Shown piece by piece: positions 1 to 8,700 of a DNA stretch of 34,890 nucleotides (its first letter is position 1; each line of letters begins with the position of its first letter). The translations under genes were made by a program, and so were the position numbers. The notes under the pieces are model-generated. The model saw only the letters and a program-made list of their open reading frames with translations, was not told the origin of the DNA and searched no databases. The DNA is from Chloroflexota bacterium (GTDB lineage Bacteria > Chloroflexota > Limnocylindria > Limnocylindrales > CSP1-4). The DNA is taken from the NCBI GenBank assembly GCA_003171255.1, contig PMYK01000009.1, positions 1 through 34,890 of the forward strand, written 5' to 3'.

Positions 1-129
1 GCTCCGAATCTCTCATCACACTCCCCGCGCGCGCTCTTCCGGCTATTCCGAACTTTCCGGCCGGTCGACGTGGCCCCACCACTTTAGTCCGTCAACTCGC
101 AATGGACCAGCCATCGAATTCAACACAGG

Positions 130-570
130 TCATGGTCGCTCGCTCAGCAGCCCGCTTAGTTCCATCCCGGGCCCATCGTCAGGGCGGGCCACGAAGCCCA
201 GTCGCTCGTAGAAGCCGCGCTTGCCGCGGGCGCTGAAGAGCTGGACCTGGAGCAGGCCCTCCTCCTGACACCGGGCGACCAGCCGTTTCACGATCTCCGT
301 CCCGATGCCGTGGCCGCGCACCTCCGGCACCACGATCACGTTCACGATCAGGGCGTGTAGGACTCCGTCGGAGAGCACTAGGCCGGTCCCCACGAGCTGG
401 CCGCCACAGCGTGCGCAGACCGCGTACCAGGCGTGGGGTAGCGTCGCCGCCAGCCGATCGGCGGCCACCCCGAAGGCCTCGGTCCAGCCGCTCGACCGAA
501 AGAGGCGCACGAACTCCTCGGCCGCCGGCAGCTCGGCCCGATACTCGATCGCGAGGTTGTCCAGGCTCAT
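130..570 (-). CDS. GNAT-family N-acetyltransferase
   Basis: A 146-residue single-domain GNAT fold protein expected to move an acetyl group from acetyl-CoA to an amine; the substrate cannot be read from the sequence. Motif A is visible as VVPEVRGHGIGTEIVKRL (an R-G-H-G-I-G pyrophosphate loop), followed by the C-terminal GFYERLGFVAR strand/helix typical of the family. The frame is open 13 codons further upstream to an ATG at 609, but I chose the ATG at 568-570 because a strong GGAGGAG ribosome-binding site (580-586) lies 9 nt before it, and the ATG at 609 has none. The gene is monocistronic and divergent from the diguanylate cyclase. Family assignment is firm; acetylation of a small molecule versus a protein is open. 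Bases 1-129 downstream show no supported gene. Confidence 0.85.
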   Translation of the reverse strand: MSLDNLAIEYRAELPAAEEFVRLFRSSGWTEAFGVAADRLAATLPHAWYAVCARCGGQLVGTGLVLSDGVLHALIVNVIVVPEVRGHGIGTEIVKRLVARCQEEGLLQVQLFSARGKRGFYERLGFVARPDDGPGMELSGLLSERP

Positions 571-579
571 CCGGGGTCG

Positions 580-586
580 CTCCTCC
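580..586 (-). promoter_or_regulatory. Ribosome-binding site fixing the GNAT start
   Basis: GGAGGAG on the minus strand, 9 nt before the ATG at 568-570. It lies inside the longer open frame and so argues for the internal start. Confidence 0.7.
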
Positions 587-609
587 AATTCAATCGAGCC
601 GGCCGCCAA

Positions 610-991
610 CCGATCGTGCTATCCGCTGTTGCTTGGCCTGCGATCGGGCGATTCTAGCCGCCGCGCGGAGAGGCGCCGGGGGTGGGCCCAGCCTTCGGCC
701 CGCGCCCGGCTGCCGAGCCGGTTCTTGACTCCGCAGGCGAGATTCAGGGTATAGCCATCCAGGCGCGGTGGCCGCCTAGTCTCGACCTCACCAGAGACGG
801 CCAGGCCGGTCAGGCACGTCGATGGCATTGGGCGACGTTGCGACGTCCTCCTGGCTGGGGTTGCCCGCCCGAGAGGTCCGTTGCGGAGCTGCCGCTGCCA
901 CGTCGCCATGAGTCCACGCCCGTACTAACGCTCCCCTCAGTCGGACTTCCAGTCCGATGCCCGACCACGCGCCGCTCTCCACGCTGAGCTC
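610..991. other. Intergenic region between divergent GNAT and GGDEF genes
   Basis: About 380-420 bases with no ORF that resembles a protein; the short open frames here overlap one another on both strands and have no usable ribosome-binding sites. On the plus strand TTGACT (725-730) and TATAGC (750-755) form a possible sigma-70 promoter for the diguanylate cyclase, but the 19-nt spacer is long. On the minus strand TAGAAT (650-655) could be the GNAT -10 box. A near-palindrome GACGTTGCGACGTC sits near 835-850. None of these is strong. Confidence 0.3.
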
Positions 992-2707
992 ATGCGCCAC
1001 GGGATGTCACTCAACAACCGGTTTCTGGTCGCGATTGCGGGCATGACGGCCCTTGCGATACTCCTCGTTGGGTTCGCCTATGCATTCACGGAGTCCGAGC
1101 GACTCGACATCCAGAACGACAGCCGGCAGACCAGTGATCTGTGGGCCGCGGCCGACCGACTCGCCGGCGAAGTGAATGCCCAGGAGTCGGCCATCGACGA
1201 CTACCTCTTCTCGGCCGATCCACAAGCGGTGAGCCGCTACGAGGCCGCGGTCACGGACGAGACTGCCATCACGGCACAGATGCGAGTCGAGGCGGTCGAG
1301 CTGCCGGGCCTGCTCAGCGCGATCAGCGTGCTCGAAAACGCGACGGCGACGTGGCATTCCTCGTTCGCCCAGCCGGCAATCGCCGCAGTCGAGGCCGGGG
1401 GAGGGACGGCGCTGGCGCCGTTCACGCGAGGATCCTCCCCGGACGAAGCACCAGTCAACGCGGCTCTCGCCGAACTCACCGTCCAGCTCAACCTCGCGGA
1501 TGGTGACCTCAGACTCCGAGACAATGCCCTGTCAGTCACTCGGACCGAGGCGACCGTGTTCGGCCTCGGCGTCCTCGTCCTATCCGCAGTGCTCAGCCTG
1601 TGGCTTGTCCGCCGGTTCGGCCGGACCCTCCAGAAGGACTCCCTGCGCAACGGTATCCTCAATCAGTTCACCGAGGCGATCTCGTTCGCAGCCGACGACA
1701 CCGCGGTTGCGAAGGCGAACCTCGAGGCGCTCGTGCTGCTCGTTCATCCCGACGCCGGAGTGACCCATGTCCTGAACCACTCGCAGGATCGGGCGGTGCC
1801 CGAGGCAATCGTGGGCGGAGCGATCGCCGAGGTCCTCGCGCTCAAGACGCTCTCGACGTGCGCGGGGATGGTTCGCAGCTCGATGTATGTCTCCTCGGAT
1901 CTCGCCGCCCCACTGAGCGTCCACTGCCCGATTTACCCAGCCGAGCACGGCACCCTCGCGTGCGTGCCCCTCGTGAGCGGCGAGACGATCGGCGTGATCC
2001 ACCTCTACTGGGAGCGTCCTCGCGCGCTGCCGGTGGAGATCCGCCGGAGCGTGGCCCAGTACGTCGCGCACGCCGCGCTCGCGATCGGCAACCGCCGTCT
2101 CCTCATCGCGCTGCAGGGCCAGGCGAGCACGGATGCACGGACGGGCCTCGCCAACAGCCGCACCTTCGATCGCGCCCTCGAGATGGCACTCGCGTCGCGG
2201 ACCGCCGATGAGCCGATCGCGGTCCTGATGCTCGATCTCGACCACTTCAAGGACTTCAACGACCGCCACGGCCATCCGTCGGGCGACGAGGCCCTTCGGA
2301 CATTCGCCGAGGTGCTGCGCTCGTGCATGCGCGACGGTGATCTTGCCGCCCGCTATGGCGGGGAGGAGTTCGCGGTCATTCTCCCGGGGGTCGATCCCGC
2401 GGCCGCAGTCACGATCGCCGAGCGGATCCGTGCGCGGGCAGAGTCGAGGATCATGTCCCTGGCGCCTGGGACCACCGATCGGATCACGGTCTCGATCGGC
2501 GTCGCCGCGGCGCCCACCCAGGCGCTCGAGCGGGTCAGCCTCCTGCGGATCGCCGACGAGGCGCTCTACCAGGCCAAGGCGGACGGTCGCAACCGGGTCG
2601 CCTACCTCGGCGAGGTGATTCCGGGGCCCGACCCTGCGGCCGCCGAAGCGGGCGCATCGCCGCAGGCCACCGACGACAGGCAGGGCCCCCCACCCGCGTC
2701 GGCCTAG
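992..2707 (+). CDS. Membrane-bound diguanylate cyclase (GGDEF)
   Basis: A 571-residue sensor enzyme that should make cyclic di-GMP from two GTP. Order of parts: transmembrane helix at about residues 8-32; extracytoplasmic helical region about 40-180 that resembles CHASE3-type four-helix sensors; second transmembrane helix about 187-208; GAF-like region about 225-375; GGDEF domain about 380-545. The active-site signature is RYGGEEFAVI (about 455), and metal-binding LDLDHFKDFND lies near 415. RDGD exactly five residues before GGEEF matches the RxxD inhibitory I-site, so product feedback is expected. The tail is disordered and Pro/Ala-rich. An alternative ATG lies 12 nt downstream at 1004; neither start has a clear ribosome-binding site. 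The stop overlaps the stop of the convergent glucan synthase. The sensed signal is unknown. Confidence 0.93.
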   Translation: MRHGMSLNNRFLVAIAGMTALAILLVGFAYAFTESERLDIQNDSRQTSDLWAAADRLAGEVNAQESAIDDYLFSADPQAVSRYEAAVTDETAITAQMRVEAVELPGLLSAISVLENATATWHSSFAQPAIAAVEAGGGTALAPFTRGSSPDEAPVNAALAELTVQLNLADGDLRLRDNALSVTRTEATVFGLGVLVLSAVLSLWLVRRFGRTLQKDSLRNGILNQFTEAISFAADDTAVAKANLEALVLLVHPDAGVTHVLNHSQDRAVPEAIVGGAIAEVLALKTLSTCAGMVRSSMYVSSDLAAPLSVHCPIYPAEHGTLACVPLVSGETIGVIHLYWERPRALPVEIRRSVAQYVAHAALAIGNRRLLIALQGQASTDARTGLANSRTFDRALEMALASRTADEPIAVLMLDLDHFKDFNDRHGHPSGDEALRTFAEVLRSCMRDGDLAARYGGEEFAVILPGVDPAAAVTIAERIRARAESRIMSLAPGTTDRITVSIGVAAAPTQALERVSLLRIADEALYQAKADGRNRVAYLGEVIPGPDPAAAEAGASPQATDDRQGPPPASA

Positions 2708-5700
2708 CCTAGGACGACCCGGACCCGATGCGTGGCGCCGTCGTCGGCGAGCGGGATCGCGGCGCCGCCGCCCGTCAGCGCCTGTCCGTCGAGCTCCAAC
2801 GATGCTACCCCGCGACTGACCCCCTGGGGATTCTCCACGACAATCTCGTATCTGGCGGAGTGATAGCGGAAGTCGATCTCGTAGTGCGGCCAGGCGCGAG
2901 GGATGCAGGGATCGAGCAGGAGCGTCGTTCCGCGTAGGCGGAATCCCAGGATCCACTCGACGCCGGCCTGGTACATCCAGCCGGCCGAACCGGTGTACCA
3001 GGTCCAACCGCCGCGGCCGACGTGCGGCGGTTCCGAATAGACGTCGGCGGCTATCACGTAAGGCTCGACTTTGTAGCGCTGGACCCCGGCCCGAGTGCTG
3101 GCATGGTTGATAGGGTTCAGGATGGAGAACAGCTCACCAGCCTTGTCGCCGTCGCCCAGCGCCGCGAAGGCGAGGACCGACCATATGGCTCCGTGCGTGT
3201 ACTGGCCGCCGTTCTCTCGGATGCCCGGCAGATACCCCTTGACGTAACCCGGATCGACATTCGAATGGTCGAACGGCGGGGTGAACAGCAGGACAAGATC
3301 GTCATCGCGTCGGACGAGGTACTCCTCCACCGCGGCCATCGCCCGCTCCGCGCGACCTGGACGGGCCGCTCCCGAAAGGACGCTCCACGATTGGGCGATC
3401 GAGTCAATGCGGCACTCGGCGTTCGTGGCGGAGCCGAGCGGGGTGCCATCGTCGAAGAAGGCTCGGCGGTACCAGTCGCCGTCCCAGCCATCGCTCTCGA
3501 GCGCTCGTCGGAGAGTCTTCATTTGGGCTCGCCAGCGCTCTGCGTGGGGACGCTCGCCGCGGGCCTCAGCGATAGGGGCGAATGCGGCCATGACGGTGTG
3601 CAGGAACCATCCCAGCCAGACGCTCTCCCCCCGGCCCTCGTTACCGACCCGGTTCATGCCGTCGTTCCAGTCGCCCGAACCGATGAGCGGCAGCCCATGC
3701 ACGCCCACCGCCAGGCTCCGGTCAATCGCCGCCACACAGTGGTCGAACAGAGAAGCCGACTCCCGTGAAGGTTCAGGCTGGAAGTAGGCGTCGGTCTGGT
3801 CCGACCTCAGCGCCGGACCCTCGAGGTAGGGGACGGTCTCGTCGAGGACGGCCGTGTCACCCGTCAGCGAGATGTAGCGATCGACCGCATAGGGCAGCCA
3901 CAGGCGGTCGTCCGAGATCCGGGTCCTGACGCCCCGACCGGACGGCGGATGCCACCAATGCTGGACGTCTCCCTCGATGAACTGATGTTCCGCGGCACGC
4001 AGGAGATGTTCCCGGGCCAGCGCCGGCTTCGAGGTCATGAGGGCGATCACGTCCTGGAGCTGGTCGCGGAACCCATAGGCGCCGCCGGCCTGGTAGAACG
4101 CCGTCCTCGCCCACAGCCGGCACGCGAGCGTCTGATAGATGAGCCAGCCGTTGAGCATGATGTCCATAGAGCGGTCCGGCGTCCGTACCTGGATCGTGCC
4201 CTGGACGTCCTCCCAGAAACTCGCCACGTCGCGCAGGGTCGCCTCGTGATCCGCCGCTCGCCCGCGCCGGATGAGGTCGGCCGCTGCCGTGGCCCCGCCC
4301 GCCTCGCCGAGCAGCACAAGCACCTGGGTCCGCGCTCCATTGGCGAGCTCGAAGCTGGTCTGAAGCGCGGCGCAGGGATCCATGCCGGCGCCGGTGGCTC
4401 CCGTCAGCCGGTATCCGCGCTCCAGGCCGGAGGGCCATTCCGGAGCGCCATTGCGGCCGAGGAATTCGGTCCGATCGGCCGTCCACGCCGTCTGCCGCCC
4501 GCCGAGGTCGAGGAAGGCGACTCGGCCGCCAAATTCCGTGTTCCACGGGTTGCGCACGAGGAGCGCCTTCGTCTCCGACTCCAGCGCCGTGACGAGCCGA
4601 GGGCTGCTGTCCCCGCGCGAGGTGCCCAGCACCCACTCGGCGTAGGCCGTCACGGACAGCCGCCTGGAGCGCCCCGATCGGTTCTCGATAGTCAATACCG
4701 AGACCTTCAGGTCGTCGTCGAGCGGGACGAACTGGACAAGGTCCAACCCGATGCCATCGTGCAGGTGCTCGAAGCGGCTATATCCGGCCCCGTGACGGGC
4801 GACGTATGTCGATTCCTCGTAGCGGATCGGCTGTGCCGTAGGTCCCCACAACTCGCCGCTGTCGTCGTCCCGGATATAGATCGCTTCGCTTATCGGGTCG
4901 CTGACGGGGTCGTTGGACCATGGCGTGAGCTGGTTTTCGCGGCTGTTCCCGGACCATGTGTAGCCCGACCCGGACTCGGAAACCTGGAACCCAAACGACG
5001 CGTTGGCGATCACGTTCAACCAGGGCGCCGGGGTGGATTGTCCCGGACCCAGGATGGTGATGTACTCTCGCCCGTTCTGGGCAAAGCCACCGATCCCATT
5101 GGAGAACTCCAGCTCAGGACGCGGCGCGGGCGCCTCGCTCCTGGTCTGCCTTGAAGAGGGCGCTGCTGCGGGCGCGGCGATCCTGTCGGCGGGACGCTCC
5201 AGGCGGATGACCTGGTCGGCAAGGCTGCCCCGGCGGCTCAGCAGGACGGCTCGGGCGGCCGACTGGAGGAGCGTGCGGTCCTCGCTGGAGATGTGGTCGC
5301 CGCGCAGGATGTATACGCCGCCATGTCCCGGATGGCCCAATGGGTCCAGGCTGGACTGGCTCATCCGCACCAGGGCCTCGAGCGACTCTTGCAGGTTCTG
5401 GGCGTACGTGGTGCCATGCTCGTTGAGGATCACGAGGTCAACGTCGAGGAGCTTCAGCCGCCAGTATTCGTGTGCGCGGAGCAGCTGCCGAACGATGTCG
5501 AGGTCTTCGACTTCGTCGATCCGAACCATGACGATGGGCAGGTCGCCGGAGATGCCGTGAGCCCACAGGCCGGGCGCCCCTCGCTCGTTGCTTGCCAGCA
5601 GGCTTGCCGCCGGCCGAAGTGACGGGTCCGAGTAGATGATCCGGTTGGCCAGGCGCTGGAAGAGGAGGGCCTCGTCCGCCTCGATCCCCAGGTGAAGGAG

Positions 5701-8700
5701 CTGGACCTGGGCCTGCGTCCAGGCCAGGGTCGCCGCCCGCTCGAAGGTGGCCGACTCGCGGTATTTGTCGGCCAGGTCCAAGACGTCTTCGCGGGACTCG
5801 GCGACGACCGTGGAAAAGATCGCGTGGGCGGTTGCGCCTGGAGCCAGCTTGACCCGACATCGCAGGCTGAAGATCGGATCCAGCACCGCGCCGACCGTAT
5901 TGGAGAGGGGTCGGCCGTCGATGACTGAAACCGGCGAGCGGGCCGACCGGCCCCGACCGAGGAAGCGCGCGCGATCCGTTTCGTATTGGATGACGCCGCT
6001 GGTCTCCTCGTCGACCGCCGCCACATGTGCGGCCCAGATCGGCTTCTCGTCCCTGGATCTTGGGCGGCGGGTCGCCAGGAGGGCGCCGATATCGGGGACA
6101 AACTCCGTCTCGACGAACAGGTTCTGGAAGGCCGGATGGGCAGCATCGGCCGCCTGCGGCGCGAGAGCGATCTCCGCGTATGACGTCAGCTCGATCTGAC
6201 GATAGTGCGAGCCGAGATTGGTCAGCGACACGCGGCGGATCTCGGCGTCGTGCTCCGCCGACACCACAACGATCAAGCGTGTCGCGATCGATCCGTCACG
6301 ACGGGAGAACTGGGCGTGATCCTCCGAGTAGGCGACCTCGTAGCTGTCCGCTTCCTTTCCGCTGGGCTGGTGTCCCGCCGACCACACCGCGCCGCTGTCT
6401 ATGTCTCGCAGGAAGAGGTAGCTGCCCCATGAGTCACGAGTCACGTCCTCGCGCCAGCGGGTCACCGCCACGTCGCGCCAGCGGCTGTAGCCGGATCCAG
6501 CGGCCGTCACCATGACCGCGTACCGCCCATTCGACAGAAGGTGCGTCCGCGGGGTCGAGCCGTGCGGCGAGGTGAAGCGACGGAGGACCGGCGGCACGAG
6601 ATCGCGCACGTCGGCGGCGCTCTTCACCTCTTCGGCGCGCGGCCGGGCCACGAGCACGTCTCGCGGCATCCGCTCCTGGAGCAGAAGCTCCGTGGCCTCG
6701 ACGATCGGGTCCGAATGGAAGCGCTCCACCATCGCGCGGTCATTGAGGACGTTGCCGAGGGCCACCAGCGCCATCCCCTGGTGGTGCGCCATGTAGCTCT
6801 TTACGACCGCAACCGACGCCCCTTCGGGCAGCCGGCGGGCCGTGTAGTCGAGCGCCTCCCGAAAGCCATACCGACCGGCCGCTCCGGCATTGCTCAACCG
6901 GGTGAAGTTCCGGGCGGCGGCCTCGGGCTGGATCATCGCTGCGAGAGCAGTCGCGTACGGGGCCACGACGATGTCCTCGCTCAGGCCACGCTTCAGGCCG
7001 AGGCCGGGCACGCCGAAGCTCGAGTATTGATAGGTCAGCGCGAGGTCACGCGCGTTGAATGCCGATTCGGAGATGCCCCAGGGCACGCCCAGCCCGGCCG
7101 CGTAGCTCATCTGGCGAGCCACGACCAGACGGTAGGTGTGATCGAGCAGGCTGAGGGCCGGAGCGCGCATCACGAGGGCGGGCATCAGGTACTCGAACAT
7201 AGACCCGGACCATGAGATGAGGGCGGATCCACGACCGACGGGCGTAAGCGCGCGTCCGAGCCGGAACCAATGGTCCGGGGCGACGTCACCTTTGGCGATC
7301 GCCAGGAAGCTGGCGAGGCGTGCCTCGGAGGCGAGGAGGTCGTAGTAGCTCGGGTCCAACGTGCCGTCCTGTACCCGAAACCCGATCGAGAAGAGCTTAC
7401 GGGTCGGGTCGAACAGGAAGCTGAAGTCCATCTCCCGGAAGAGCCGCTGGGCCTGGTCGGCGATCGACTGGAGTCGTCGAACGAGCATCGCCGCGGCCGG
7501 CGTTCCGTTGCCGGCTGCGCCGACCGGCGGATCGGACATCTCTGCGATCGTCGGGAAGGTGGTCACGTGCGGAGGGGGTTGGAGAACGGCCAGGTCTCGA
7601 GCATGGCTGCTCACGGCCAGTCGAGCTGCCTCGGCCCAGGTCACCAGATCGCCATCCGAAGCCTCTCCGCGCTCTGCGGTGAGGGCCGCGGCAGTGTCCG
7701 ACAGCGTCCGAACGTACGCGGACAGCTCGACCAGGCGGGCCGCCCAGGCATCGGGCGTTGCGGGCACGGCGGCGCTGATGTCCGTTGGCAGCCCGAGAGC
7801 GTCTGCGAGGTGCCGTCGGGTCAGCGTCTGACTTCTCCGATCGTCGCCGATAGCGCCTGCAGCCTCGCGGGTCAGGGCGATTCCGTCACCGATCCCGGCC
7901 AGCGCGGCCGCGACCGGGATCGGTTGGTCGATGATCTGTCGGCAGGCATTCGACAGGGCGAGCAGGTGGCCGGCGAGATTGCCGCTGTCGACCGACGACA
8001 CGTACGCCGGATCGAGCCGGCGCAGGTCGTGGGTGTCATACCAGTTGTACAGGTGTCCGCGGAACCGCTCCAGGTTGCCGATGGTCGCAAGCGTCGTCTC
8101 CAGGCGCTCCACCATCTCGAGCGTCCCGATCCAACCGAAGTCGCGAGCCGTCACGATCGCAAGCAGGTACATCCCGATGTTCGTCGGCGAGGTGCGATGC
8201 GCGATGACCGGTGTGGGATCGTCCTGGAAGTTGTCGGGCGGCAGCCCATGGTCCTCCGGGCCGACGAACGCCTCGAAGAACCGCCAGGTCCGGCGGGCGG
8301 TCAGGCGGAGCGCCCGGACGTCGGCCGGCGAGAGCTGCTCTGCCGCCGATTCGGGGGGTGGCTGGCTGACCAATCGGGCAACGAAGGGCGAAAGCAGCCA
8401 CAGAACGATGAACGGTGCGGCGATCCAGGCCGCACCTGGCTTCACTGCAAGGATGAGGACCGCGGCTGCGGCCGCGATGGCGACTCCGCCAGCCATCTGC
8501 CGGTAGAACCCCAGGAGGTCGACGTCGGGCTGGGCCTTGGCCTGGGCGGCCGTCGTCCACTCGAGGAGGTTCCGCCGGGTGGCATATATCCGCACCAGCG
8601 TTCGCAGGATCGCGTCGACCATCAGCCACGCTTGGTGCGCGAGGAACACGAAGCCGAGGCAGACGTGGGCCACGGCCAGGGTGACGTCCCCGCCCACGGC

